Assembly: GCF_037392515.1 (NCBI RefSeq)
Contig: NC_090287.1
Span: forward strand, 8,353,501-8,417,500
Length of the DNA stretch: 64,000 bases
Source: Haliotis asinina
Lineage: Eukaryota > Mollusca > Gastropoda > Lepetellida > Haliotidae
Reading direction: 5' to 3'
Shown: positions 36,401 through 48,165 of the stretch, piece after piece
Position numbering within the stretch: position 1 is the first letter of the stretch
Layout: every line of letters begins with the position of its first letter
Notes under the pieces: model-generated
Seen by the model: only the letters and a program-made list of their open reading frames with translations
The model's database searches: none
Told to the model about the DNA's origin: nothing
Position numbers and translations under genes: made by a program

Positions 36401-39400
36401 GTGTAACAAGTGTTATTTCACATATATGATAAACATGAAACGTACACATGCACTATGTGGTCGTATCACAATGAGTGTTTAATATACCCGGTGTAACTAA
36501 ACATTTCCCCCTGGCCAAACCTTCCCCACTGGCATAGGCCAGACGTTCCCCCTTGGCTTAATCTTCTCAGGTGACAGTTTGTCCTATGCCAAACCTTCCC
36601 CACCCCTGAATCAAGGTAAAAGGCTACTTTTTCCCACCCTTGTTCTTATATCAAATGGAGACCAAATCTGGAAATATACTTAAAGAATAAGAGTGAGGAA
36701 AATAAATGATTTTTTTTTTTTCAGTTCAATGTCAAACAATTGAAGGTGAAACATCAATCTGATTCTTATGCATGTGGTAGACCCTTTAGCTTAACAGGAA
36801 ATTAAAGAAAATAGTTGTGTATCAACATGAGTCTAAATGACATGAGTACTAAAATTTAACAATTTACCTTTACTTTATTGTATATTGTATCATTACTATT
36901 TTTGTGCATTATTATTTAATATTTCAATAATTTACCCATCCCCACTTATCCCAAAATCATTACTAAATTTGAAACTTAAATAATATAACCACCTTTGTAC
37001 GTCTGAATGTTTACATCTTACGGCGACATGATATGGACAGATGACACAATATCATACCAAATGCTGTATCATCTATCATTCCACTATAGTGCCTTATTCT
37101 AAATTCAAGAGACAAGGTTCGATAAGGGGTATACTTGGCCCATGGGCAGGATGGATGTAGAGATATATGCTGTTCAAACGTATGCATTCATATCACTGTT
37201 TACGAGTCAGAGGCAAGAATAGGGTATTTGGCAAAAATCTGCACCAAAATGTAAGTTAAAACTACTGTTAGTTTGATGTTTGTAAAAACTTGTTCTCCAG
37301 CTTTTGATATCAGAACAAGAATGGGAAAAGTAGCCTAGCTAGGGCAGAATCTCCCCCTTCTGATACAAAAACTAGGGTGGGGAAGAAGTGGCCTAGCTAG
37401 GAGAGAAACCGACCCTTTTCATAGAAATCAGAACAAAATATCCTACTTTTAAGAGAGGGGAAACTTTAGTCTAGCCCAAACTTTCCATGGGGTGAGAATA
37501 TCCTTGGCTAAAACATATTCTACGCGTGGAAAGGGAGAAATGGTTTTGCTACAACGGTTCCTCTCTGATCAGCTGGTATCTGTTCAAGAACAAGCCATGC
37601 TGTTTGTGTATGACACCATGTCATCAACCAAATGACTGAGTCTGGTCACAGGTTTCTGAAGAGCTATCCTAATCCAGAATTTCTGCAGGGATGTGAGGCA
37701 CAGTAGCAGTTTAAAACGCAGTTAAATAACTATTACCATGGTTACACTGATGGTTCAATCACTGATGCTATATTCTTCAAATCTGAACTTTGACACTATG
37801 GCAACACTGTTTCCCTATAAAACTTGTAAAGAATATGAGAAAACTGTGGTATATTGTGATCTGTGTTGAGAATATTAACTGATAACACATGAATGTGGTA
37901 TAGTATGTCTGTAACATGTAGCTTAAGAGGTGGATGCCATAAAAGATAAACCTCATTAGCCCTGACAGGCACTGTTGTGAAATATTATTGCATAACAATC
38001 CAGGGCTACATTCATCCAGACATTCAGCAATATGGATGATTTCAACAGCACTGTCTGGAATAAGATGGTTTTACCATATACATATATGCTGTGATGGATG
38101 ATATTTTGTATTTGTATATTTTTATATGTATATATAGTTTTATATAAGGACCATACCATTTCATGTTCTGGAGTAGGGGTGTTGGGCATTTTGTTACAGG
38201 TGGTATTTTTTCAGTTACTGCTTAAAAATCAAACATTTTTGTCTTTCCAACAGAAAAAAACACAATTTTGACTTTCCTCTTCAAACTCATTTTTTCCCAT
38301 CGGATCTAGTTCAGCCAGTGAAGACTTTTCAGAAAATACTCCCAAGAACATCAAATGGTCTGTCCCTATCACATGCAAACATGCATTAAAGGTGAACACA
38401 TCAAACTTGGTGCTGAAAGTGAGGACAAAATTGAGACAATTACTCAGGTTTGGAGGCAGTGGGGATTTCTGGGAGAGGCTCGATGGTTCCACCGCCTGGT
38501 TTCCTGTACAAAAACAAAGTTGTCATGGTAACATGTCACACCAAACCTGGAACTAATAATTAAAGATAACTGTGTCCAGAATCAACATTATCTTGTCAAA
38601 CTTGATGAAATAACATTCTTTTCCCTTTATCTTTCATATATGGTTTAAATTTGTAGTCTCTCTTAAGAACCTTTTAGAATGACAACTTTTACGTTTAATT
38701 TGGTACATGTATTTAGTTTCTAGACTAAATGAGGTAACTTGGTACATTACAATCATGTTTTTTTTTGCTTATTCATATATTTGAAAGAAAACAAAGAAAT
38801 TAAATAAAAATTACCATTCTCCTACGACAATCAATATGTATGTGTATTGGGTATTTCTAAAACAGACTTTCAGGAGCATTTAAACTGATAAAAAATGCTT
38901 TAATGTCTTTCATATTACAAGCAAGTAATGCACTATCTAGACCAACAATTTGTTGAACAATGTTACTTGAATAATCATTCCAAAACAGGAAACATAATGC
39001 ATTTAAGTCCTCTAATGTGAGATGTTGATGAGTACATAAGATGTTGTGGATATTGATTGCTATCAGTGTGGTGGAGCCCCATTTTTGACCTCAAGTGATC
39101 ACTGACAGTTAGAGGCAGCTTAGTCCAAAAAGATAACATACCCTAGTTGTTTTTTGGGGGTGGTGGTGGGCAGGTACAAGATCATGAGTACAGAAAAAAT
39201 GCCTGTTTCAGAGAAATTTATACCTCAGTTGTGTGAGTGAATGAACGAGTATGGTTTTACACCACTTTTAGCAATAATTTAGCAATATCTTGGCAAAACA
39301 CATCTGAAATGGGTTTCACACATTGTTCCCATGTGCGCAATCGAACCTGGGTCTTCAGCATAATGAGGGAATGTTTTAGCCACTTGACTAGCCTACAGAC

Positions 39401-42400
39401 CTATATTTTTGTCAAGGCAGGAATAAATTAAGCAGGACAATTTAAATTATAAAAAGAATCAATGTTTTTATTTAAGCATGTTTTATGTTTACTAACAATA
39501 TTAATATGTATATCACACATAACCTTTTTGAGGTACCATCATTTAAAAAAAAAAAAAAGTATCATAAATTTTATTAAAAGATGTAACTGGATTGACCTGC
39601 CCCAAAACAGGGAACGTGAACTTACCAAGTTTTCCTGAGAAAAGTACATATTAATGTCAATGTGGACACTGTAAGACTTCTTGATGTTTAGCTGTCACTA
39701 TATCAACTAGGTTACCTCAATGCTATTGTGTATATACAGCTTTGATGACAGTGAAATGATGTATGGGCCAAATTACCAAACGAAGGATATTGTATTCACC
39801 ACAAAACATTGAAGACAATTTGTCATGAAGGCCTACTCAGGTAAAACATTGGTATTCTGAAAGTGATATAGAATAATCTTGGAATAGGATTTTATAAGCT
39901 TCTGACACTTGATGCATAAATTATGACTCTTGCATGAAGTAATGTCTTCGTGGGGGCAATAGCTGTTATTTTAGGGCGATTATTGTAGGCGTTGGTTGTT
40001 TATCTTTGTTGTTGAACTCATGCCATAAACAGTGGCACAGGACATCTTGTGACAATCGAGTACAATAAGGGCTATAAAGTAAGGTCTTGAGACCATCCCT
40101 TCTTAGTGTTTTGCTTTACGCATTATTATGTTGTGATCATGGTTGGAGGCTGGAACAAAGGAAATTATGAAAGAGGCTTTTCAGATTACAGATTTCATTC
40201 TTGAAAATATGATCTCAGTACATGGCCATTTATTCAACTTCAGTACCTAAGCATGTTGCAATTGTTTGGTATGACATGGCAAGGTGGAAGTGTAAAGACA
40301 TTTAGTATATACAATGACTACTAGCTGTTGTGATCAATTATGTTGTTTTTCAAATATATTCCTTTCACTTCCAAGCTCAAATTTATATATTTTGAAGAAC
40401 TGACAAACACCAAAAGCTAAGGAGAATTAAGATATGTTGATGTATCATACTGACATATCATAACCGTACTTTTATATTCATGACAAACTTTTGGTAAAGT
40501 AGACGATAAGGGAGATAACTCTAACAATTACCTGACATCTCGCCCTATCACCTACAGCAGAGACCATATAGTAGATCTATTATATGGTCTCTGCCTACAG
40601 TTATTTCTAGACGCAAAAATTATGTCATGAATGTATAGTCTGGTTCATAATTATTGAGAATTTTTCTTCTTACTTTGAGCTATCCTAACACCTCAACTGA
40701 TTCACTGATACTTAAAACTAAGTAATGGTATAAGGGAGGTAACTCATCTTGGCCTACTGAGTATAGAACAATTAGAGTTACCTCCCCTGAATTTGTAGCA
40801 GACGTCATTTTCCTCAGCACTGTCAACAATGTCTGCTGAAGATAAAAGAAGGTTGATTTTTGAGTTGTGTAATCAAGGAATTGATGATGTAAATACATTG
40901 GCAGAGAGAACAGGAACTCCTCTTTCTACTGTGTATAGGATTAGGAAGAATTTTAAAGAGGGAAAGGATTTTGGGCACCAGAAAGGAGCAGGGAGACCCA
41001 GAAAATTGGACTTTTCAGATCGCGTCCGGCTGGGAATTTTAGCGTCTAAAAAGCAAAGGGCAAGCATCTCCAACATCAGGTATGAAATGATAGAAAGGGG
41101 ATCAACAGTTGTATCAAAATCTACAGTTAGAAGAAATTTGATTGATCTTGGATGGGAGAAAAAGACTAGAATTCCTTCTCCTCTCATGAAACAAGAACAT
41201 AAAGACAGGCGTGTTGAGTGGTGTTTGGCACATGAAAACTTTGACTGGGAAAATGTGATTTTTACTGATGAAAGCTCGATATGGGTATATCCCAATAATG
41301 TGAAAATATGGACAAAGTCTGCGTCAGCACCGTTGTATCGACGACCTAAATACAGCCCAAAGTTTCATGTATGGGGAGGGATATCCTTATTAGGAACGAC
41401 CCCGCTGTGTGTGTTTGAGGGAAATCTGACAAGTCAACGCTACACTAACATATTAGATAATTTTCTCCTTCCAAATGCACATGTGTTTTATGGAAATGAC
41501 TGGATTTTGCAGCAAGATAATGATCCTAAACACACCGCAAAACATGCCAAGCAGTGGTTTCAGGAGAAAAATATGACTGCATTACCATTTCCTGCATATA
41601 GTCCTGACTTAAATCCCATTGAGAACATTTGGGGGATGATGAAGGAATGTGTGAATCAAAAGGGGTTGACAAAAATTGAAGACATGAAGAGAGAAGTGGT
41701 CCGATACTGGGACAGCATAACTCACGAGACACTAACCTCTCTGATAGGAAGTATGCCTACCCGTCTTAGACTGTGCCGTGAAGCTCAAGGAGACTTGATA
41801 AAATATTAAATTGTTACCTACACAACATGAAAAGGTCAGTTCACTTTCACAATACATTCAATTTTATCTCATTTGTTCTCGTTTAATAATATGAAATGCT
41901 TTAGCTATTCTCAATAATTTTGAACCATACTGTATATGTAGCAACAACAGAAAGTATCTATACATATGGAAATTAATTAAGCAACACCAAATTCAAAGAC
42001 ACATAAAAACTTAACAAAGTTTAACGAAGTAATTTTGATGATTGATTATTCAATTTTGATGTATTGACATACAGCATGAGCTTTTCATGGGTTGATATGA
42101 CGCGCGTGAAGCTTGCACAGCGCACGTGCATTGCTTTAACCTCAACTTTCGAAAAATGCACTTTTTCCCTGGGGTGTTTACAAGCGCAGGTTGTCGATTG
42201 CATTCGGTTTTTCATTCATTTCAATGTCATGGCACGTAGGAAATTATCAGAGGCCACTCGTTGGCAAATAATCGGCATGAGGAATGCTGGTATGTCTCTA
42301 AGACAAATCGGGACTCAAATCGGACGACATCATTCCATAATTTCAAAACTTTTGAAAAAATACCGGGCCACTAATGAAGTTAAAGACCTGCCTAGACCAG

Positions 42401-45400
42401 GAAGACCCAGGAAGACCACAGTCCGGGAGGACAGAGCTTTACTGAGACTTGTACGGCGCAGGTCCTTCGACTCGAGCTCTCGGTTGAGACAGGAGTGGCT
42501 TCCAGGGAGACCCATCTCGAACAGGACTGTTCGGAATCGTCTGAAAGCTGCAGGATACCGGGCAAGGAGGCCAATCAAGCGACCCAGACTGTCTCCAGCC
42601 CATAAGGCAGCCCGACTGGCCTGGTGTAATGACCGTTTGCACTGGAACATTGCCTCTTGGAGGAAGGTCCATTTCTCAGATGAGAGCCGGTTCTTGCTGC
42701 ACATGGTGGACGGTCGTACTCGGGTCTGGAGGCAGAGGAACACAGCAATGGCTCCACGGAACATCCAGGAGACTGTGGCCTTTGGGGGAGGTTCCGTTAT
42801 GGTATGGGGGTGCATTTCCATGAACTGCAAGTTGGATATCATTACCATCCGTGGCAACCTTAACGGTGTTCGTTACCAACAGGAGGTTCTTGACAGGGCT
42901 GTGGTACCTCATTTTGAGAACCATCCTCTGGCAACGAGACCCATATTTATGGACGACAATGCTAGACCTCACAGGGCGCATGCTGTAAATGATTTTTTGC
43001 GGCAAAATGCAATTGACAGAATTCCATGGCCTGCCATGAGCCCTGACCTCAACCCCATTGAACATTTGTGGGACTTTATTGGCCGTCGTGTGAGGCAGAG
43101 AGACCCACCAGTCCATAATCTCAACGAATTGACGGCTGCCCTGCATGAGGAGTGGAACAGGATCCCCCAGAATCAGATCCGGAGACTCATCCAAGGAATG
43201 AGGAGGCGTCTGGAATCGGTGGTGCGTGCGCAGGGAGGACACACTAGATATTGATGAAAGTCGGTGTGCAGACTCTCAGATGACTGTTCTTTCTTTCCAT
43301 GTGACATTTGTGTTAATACACCTGACAACAACGTCTGTGGATGAATAGTAAATTGTGTCCATTTTTTCAAGAATTTAAGACAGTTTTAAGAATTTGGATT
43401 TCGTTGCAATAAAGCAAAGTCTTGATACTTTTTCCCTTTAAGTTGTTTGTCAGAGATCGTCTGTTGAATAAAAAAGTGTCAAACTATATCAACCCGGCAT
43501 ATTTTGATTGTCAGAACACTTCAAAGTTGCTCCAATAGAAAAAATTGGGGTGTTGCTTGATTAATTTCCAGGTGTATATAAACGTGGAGGCCAGAACCAT
43601 CCATATTTTCACAGTTGAAGCAAATTTGTAGGCTGCCCAAACTGTTTCAGGTTTGAACTGGAAATCATCTAGTGACACATTCTCTAATGTTGTGCATGCA
43701 TCATCAGTCTGATTTGGTTGTAACAACCAATGATGGATCATCAGTTGATACTCTTTAAACGCAAGATTTTTGTAACAAGATAAATACCAGCTCATATCTA
43801 TAATGCATGTTCAAGCATTCATGTGTATCGCACAATCAATACTGTTTGTCTTCAAGTGCTTGTAACCCATGGTGCTTCAAAACCATGCCATTCTCCATGT
43901 GCTTGTATGATCATATCGAAAACATTGACAGAAAGTGTTTGGTTAATGGATCCAAACAATTAGAGCATTAGAACCATTAGATAAAATAACAATTTCTTTT
44001 ATTTATATTTGCTCAACTGTTGTATCTGAAGGATTAATAGAGTAAACATATAACAATATGACATATAACAATTATATGGGAGAATTAACTTCAGATAATA
44101 ATTGGTCCAATGCATTGTTAGTAGTCATGGGCCCCTGAAAATCTATTCTAAAGAAAATCAAACCTTCTTCAAAATAATTTAAAACCTGTAGATGCCAAAG
44201 CCATAGTATTAATAATAAACTGTACTGCACATTGATCATGGCATGTACAATTGTTGTTGGTAAACCCATTGTTGATAGTCAAGGGTTTCATGATTCATGC
44301 TCATAGCTCCAGAGGTGGTGTTGCCAACTCTATTGCTGTCACCAACTGCAAATCTCTTGCTTTTCCAACAATTTTATTGATAGTTGTTTTAAGTAGTCTT
44401 GAAATGTTTTCTTATTTGAGACAAGTCTGATGAAAGTTTAAAGAGCCAACACCATTTTGGTAAGCCAGATTCTGGGCCCCATTAAGTGTATCCCAGAAGC
44501 TAGTTTGCAGTCCACTTGATGCCATGGAATGTTCATCTAGATTGCAAATGTCAGTGTGTAAATGTTAAAATACATTTTCATAAATGATTTATCTCTAAGC
44601 TTAGGTGTTCATATGGTCTTACATGCAATGTAAAAATTCCAGTCAAATATACTAGCTGTGTACACTGATCTAACTCCAAAGCTGTGTCACAAAGTAAACG
44701 GTATGGCAAGTCCTAGATAGGAAGGACATGCAACCAGATTTAGGAATCCAAAATGGAAATAATACTCAGACTAAATGAACGAAACTGACTACCATCAAAT
44801 AAAATACATTTTTTATAGGATATTTCTTTAAATCATACATATGTGAAAAAGCTATTTATTTAGTATTGTTCTTGGTGTATTAATGGAATTCAGAAATGCA
44901 CAAATATAATGGTGATCATCATACTTTATTTCAAACCTTATCTTAAACTATGAATAATTCACAGATTTAAATAATTTAACAGCAACTGAAACTGAGGGGC
45001 ACAAGATAAATCTATTTCCTTGGTGAAGTATTATCACACCATATCAACTAACAGTGTGTTATTAAAATTAGCATTAAAGAATAGATGTTTTTAGAAAGGA
45101 TAAATAAACTTACCATGAGATAAAATCATATCAAATTGAAAACCATTCATTTATAACTAGTATCCACCTTATCTGGAAGTACAAATCATATAACTTAAAG
45201 TTGAACATTAATGTACCTGACCATAAATCTCCCTAACTTATATTAAACAAAACAGAATGTGAAAGATCTTAATCCAACAAACAGTTCAATAAATCCCTCC
45301 ATAAAACCATCTCTTTTATCAAAAGCTTTCATAGAGATTAATCCTCAAGTCATAAAAACAGCCAGCTTCAACCCAGCATTAATTGAAAAAATATAAATAT

Positions 45401-47022
45401 TGTTAAATGTGTAACGTTTGTGCTTGAGTACATTTTATAGACGAGCAATGGACTTAGATTGCCCATGAGAAATAACCTCCTTTGCAGGTCTCTTGGAGAT
45501 CAATGAAATATGCAATAATATATGAGCAGAGGTGCAAATTGACTACATGATATCATGACTTATTCAATGTGCCATGGGAAGGACAATACCCCAACCCCTG
45601 CCGACATACAAAGGTAACATACAGCGACTCTGTACACTCCTACAGGTGAGCGTGCCCCACTCTGTTCTGTACACCATGGGAGTTTCATGCTTGGAAGAAA
45701 GTCAATACATAATCCCTGGGTTTCTGAATAGGGAGACATATGTATTTGATTTTATTGTAGGGTTCCATGATGAGGGGATAATGACTTCTCTCAGGGGGTG
45801 ATAAGCTGGTGTTGTTGAATAAAACCTTGGTGTGACCTCAAAACAAACCTTGGTATGTTATATAGATATTATTACAGATTATTAGATTCAATTTCATAAA
45901 TTACTGTCATTATATAATCTCCTTTTAAATAAAATCAGTTTGATTTATGGTTTACTGCCATCATATTTACTGACTACAAATGTTAAAGAAGTCAGAATTG
46001 TACAAGAGGGGTACAGAACAACAGCATAACATTATCCTGTGCTTTCATAGAAGCACAAAAAGACATACCTCATTTTTCCAAATTATTAATCGTTCTATAC
46101 AGAAACAGGTCAACATTCACCTATATCCACTGTTGCAGAAGACAACACTACCACAATCAAGTACTGCTTAACAAAACATTTCATACGGACTTGAGAAGAC
46201 ATGTGTAATTAGTATTTGTAAGCATTGCAGTTATGACACTCATTGTAGAAACCGTATACACAACCCAAGAGTGTACCTTACGTGATTTATTCACTGAAAG
46301 GGGGATAAACTAATTAATGTTCTTAAAGTGTATTCTGGTGTGCTAGTTCATACGAGTGTGGATACTACTTGAGCTGTTCATGTTGACTCTTATACAGAGA
46401 AAATGTCTTATAATGAGTTATTAATTATGAAAAGTTTATCTAGGGTGAAACTTTTACCAGACTTTTCAGCATTGTCTTCCTTTCACAAGAACAGCTTAGC
46501 CAGTGATAACATGATATAAATTGTATACCCCAAAAGAATATATATATAGGTACAACAATATGAGTATTAACACCCGAAAATCATTATACCATTCAAGAAA
46601 ACATACTGTAGAGGAACATTGAAGCCAATATTAACATGCCTTAAATGATAAAGCCTACAAGAATATGGGAACATTTAGACCATTGTTATCACTTGGTTAA
46701 TGTATGCCCTGCAGTTAACAGAACATTTAAGCCAATGATATAAATGATAAGCCTATGAGAAAGCACAAATTGTACAGGAATGATGAACACAGTGTTTAGA
46801 CTTTCTAATGATACACCATCAATAGCTTACAGAACAATTACAATTTTAATGTTAAATAAATTATATATCCAACATGAGATTACATAGTGTAGAGAATGAT
46901 GAACCCAATGTTAAGACTTTCTAAATGATATGTGATACGAGAGAATTAATAATGTACTCACTCTGCATACATGTCATACATGGTCTTGGCTCGTCTGAAG
47001 TCCTGCATCGCTGCGGCTAGTT
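24405..47022 (-). CDS. Unrecognised host gene, seven exons, about 240 aa
   Basis: Minus-strand exons with GT-AG junctions and matching phases: 47022-46962 (ATG at 47008), 38503-38444, 33909-33747, 30722-30598, 30042-29957, 29217-29026, 24454-24405 (stop TGA 24407-24405). From ATG 47008 the coding sum is 723 nt, 241 codons including stop. The product lacks a signal peptide and membrane helices and is rich in Pro, Tyr, Arg and Met. It includes MQDFRRAKTMYDMYAEKPGG, MPVEDYFGRMGTIHPLAG, DDTNPFTGPMDPVNQQYYYR, YRSGRLGSPWRHVRSC, FYPPEEVLSPPDLSMYLSPR and a C-terminus RYRMKARLMTMGV. The style resembles small ciliary/axonemal proteins, but I cannot name a family. The frame also runs upstream of the ATG to the acceptor, so an earlier coding exon is possible. 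The donor at 30597 (GTATTA) is the weakest junction. Confidence 0.75.
26738..26966 (+). repeat. 83-bp tandem repeat, about 2.7 copies
   Basis: Units start at 26738, 26821 and 26904 with CTATAGTTTAT or a close variant, each containing GATATCAGACATAA and CCATTCTCTC. Copies differ by a few bases. They lie in the last intron (24455-29025) of the unrecognised gene, which otherwise shows no exon-like sequence. Confidence 0.85.
35855..36020 (-). repeat. SINE-like repeat, minus-strand copy
   Basis: Reverse-complement match to the family at 20325: CAGCAATATTCCAGCTATATG at the left end, then the complement of the GATCACTGAATTGTCTGG-like block, GACCACCC and CATGGGTTGC. It creates a spurious long open frame at 35570-36337. 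Lies in the intron 33910-38443. Confidence 0.55.
36487..37556. repeat. Foldback element with long imperfect inverted ends
   Basis: Left-arm words CATTTCCCCCTGGCC and GGCTACTTTTTCCCACCCTT with GTTCTTATATCAAATGG recur in reverse complement at 37300-37556 (CCAGCTTTTGATATCAGAAC, GGGAAAAGTAGCC, GGGAGAAATGG). No transposase frame inside, so it is likely non-autonomous. Exact ends are uncertain. Confidence 0.5.
39233..39405 (+). repeat. Second dispersed repeat family, copy 1
   Basis: Begins GTGAGTGAATGAACGAG and contains TTTAGCAATATCTTGGC, CACACATTGTTCCCATGTG, CGAACCTGGGTCTTCAGC and TAGCCACTTGACTAGCC. A partial relative lies at 51975-52080. Resembles a short element common in abalone sequence (recollection). 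Confidence 0.55.
40557..40594. repeat. 38-bp near-perfect palindrome
   Basis: 14-nt arms GCAGAGACCATATA and complement around GTAGATCTAT, whose core TAGATCTA is itself palindromic, so only one base pair fails across the whole. Located 42 bp before the first Tc1 element. Confidence 0.85.
40636..41932 (+). mobile_element. Tc1-type transposon 1, complete
   Basis: 1,297 bp flanked by TA at 40634-40635 and 41933-41934. The ends are imperfect inverted repeats (TAGTCTGGTTCATAATTATT on the left, CAGTATGGTTCAAAATTATT on the right in complement), continuing through GAGAAT. It carries one intact transposase frame. It lies in the intron 38504-46961 of the unrecognised minus-strand gene, in the opposite orientation. 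Confidence 0.88.
40829..41809 (+). CDS. Tc1-type transposase 1, 326 aa
   Basis: ATG at 40829. The N-terminal paired-type helix-turn-helix region (about 1-110) includes the GRPRKL AT-hook-like linker (55-60). The catalytic core has D147 (FTDESS), D230 (QQDNDPKH) and E265 (SPDLNPIENIW), a DD34E arrangement typical of Tc1 transposases. The frame is uninterrupted and full length, with all three acids, so the copy may be active. Function: cut-and-paste transposition into TA sites. Confidence 0.93.
   Translation: MSAEDKRRLIFELCNQGIDDVNTLAERTGTPLSTVYRIRKNFKEGKDFGHQKGAGRPRKLDFSDRVRLGILASKKQRASISNIRYEMIERGSTVVSKSTVRRNLIDLGWEKKTRIPSPLMKQEHKDRRVEWCLAHENFDWENVIFTDESSIWVYPNNVKIWTKSASAPLYRRPKYSPKFHVWGGISLLGTTPLCVFEGNLTSQRYTNILDNFLLPNAHVFYGNDWILQQDNDPKHTAKHAKQWFQEKNMTALPFPAYSPDLNPIENIWGMMKECVNQKGLTKIEDMKREVVRYWDSITHETLTSLIGSMPTRLRLCREAQGDLIKY
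41963..43574 (+). mobile_element. Tc1-type transposon 2, complete
   Basis: 1,612 bp flanked by TA at 41961-41962 and 43575-43576. Ends are CATATGGAAATTAATTAAGC on the left and CACCTGGAAATTAATCAAGC on the right in complement, both continuing CAACACC. The family differs from transposon 1. It begins 30 bp after transposon 1 ends. Confidence 0.88.
42229..43254 (+). CDS. Tc1-type transposase 2, 341 aa
   Basis: The ATG at 42229 (MARRKLSEATRW) is the natural start; the frame is open upstream, but those residues do not look like transposase. HTH repeats (8-110) with the GRPRK linker (58-62), then D151 (HFSDES), D243 (FMDDNARPH) and E278 (SPDLNPIEHLW), giving DD34E. Ends RAQGGHTRY. Intact, so the copy may be functional. 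Only distantly similar to the transposase at 40829. Confidence 0.92.
   Translation: MARRKLSEATRWQIIGMRNAGMSLRQIGTQIGRHHSIISKLLKKYRATNEVKDLPRPGRPRKTTVREDRALLRLVRRRSFDSSSRLRQEWLPGRPISNRTVRNRLKAAGYRARRPIKRPRLSPAHKAARLAWCNDRLHWNIASWRKVHFSDESRFLLHMVDGRTRVWRQRNTAMAPRNIQETVAFGGGSVMVWGCISMNCKLDIITIRGNLNGVRYQQEVLDRAVVPHFENHPLATRPIFMDDNARPHRAHAVNDFLRQNAIDRIPWPAMSPDLNPIEHLWDFIGRRVRQRDPPVHNLNELTAALHEEWNRIPQNQIRRLIQGMRRRLESVVRAQGGHTRY
43577..46961. other. Intron DNA without recognisable features
   Basis: AT-rich continuation of the intron 38504-46961 after the two Tc1 elements. I see no exon-like open frames, no clear repeat pairs and no RNA genes. Confidence 0.45.
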
Positions 47023-48042
47023 CTGTGACAAACCTAGGTTAAATCGCTACAAAATCCACAGCGGTGGCAAATACAAGATCGTTGTTTTACAGACAACCCA
47101 AGCAGCTCCACGGACTATACAGATTTAAAGTCACTGTTTGTCACTGAGCCATATCCAGTAATCAGCCCACACCTGATATCCCCGAGTGCCGATAGCCTGA
47201 CTGTGCCAGACCCTCGAGACTCTCTTGTTGTAGACACCTGATGATTTGTTGCTTGGCAACAGACAGGTGAGAGAAAGCAGGGGGCTACAATGTGATGGCC
47301 ATGTATCCCATAGTTTCATGCAATGTTTAAGAGGTATTAGTTCAGCCAGACTTTACACTAAGTTGACAAATTAGCTACACCGACCTGTTACAGCATAAAT
47401 TGTGATCAAAGCTCTCCTTCTGCTTGCTTACATACCTAATCAAGCGGTCTCACCTACCTTGATTACAGGTGAGAGTGTTACCTGTGACAAATCGTACCAA
47501 TACCAACAGAGGAGTTGGAATGCAAGGAATGGAGACCCATGATAGCAACGATGGACTCATTTGGTCTTTGAATACAATTGCTCCATTTGATAGAAAAATG
47601 TTTCCCAGATTGTATTTATTGTATTGCTAGGATTCTTGCATGAGACTGAGTGATGGTAACATGGAGATTTTGGCGATTTAGAGTGTGATGGTTTGTTTGA
47701 TCATTTTTGTCTGAACAGACAAACCAGTGGTTGATATCATGAGCAAACCCATTCTGTTAGGGTAGGACAGCACTGGTCAAGTCAGAGAATACACTGAAGC
47801 ATGGCGAGTGAGTGAATGACAGAGTTCCAGTTGACATGTGTCATGTCAGCATAATCCATGACCACATGCTGGCACACCAAGAATCTCCATGAAGGGGATT
47901 TGAACTTACAGTCATGGGAATCGGCATCCCTCAGGGATGTAAATCAACAATGTTGGTTAGTGTCACCTCAGATAACTGTCACTGTTGTTACCATTTTTGT
48001 GACCACTTTGGTTAAACTGTGGCAAAGATGGACCAGTAAGAA

Positions 48043-48165
48043 TCCTGGGCCTAGAGTTTTGAAGCACTCTTAGCACTAAGATACATGTAGTTATAAGTTA
48101 ATGTTAATAAAAAGAACTTATGACTATCTTAGTGCTAAAAGAGCTTTGAAACTCTAGGCCCAGGA
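48043..48165. repeat. Foldback (inverted repeat with short loop)
   Basis: The left arm 48043-48099 (TCCTGGGCCTAGAGTTTTGA, TCTTAGCACTAAGATA) pairs with 48115-48165 (TATCTTAGTGCTAAAAGAGC, TTTGAAACTCTAGGCCCAGG) around a 15-nt AT spacer. A degenerate relative occurs near 52085-52190 (GAGAGCTTTGAAAGTG, GGCCCAGG). Likely a MITE. Confidence 0.8.

Noticed and set aside
42330..43242. 175- and 188-codon minus-strand frames in Tc1 element 2
   Set aside because: Antisense shadows of the transposase, which has all catalytic motifs on the plus strand.
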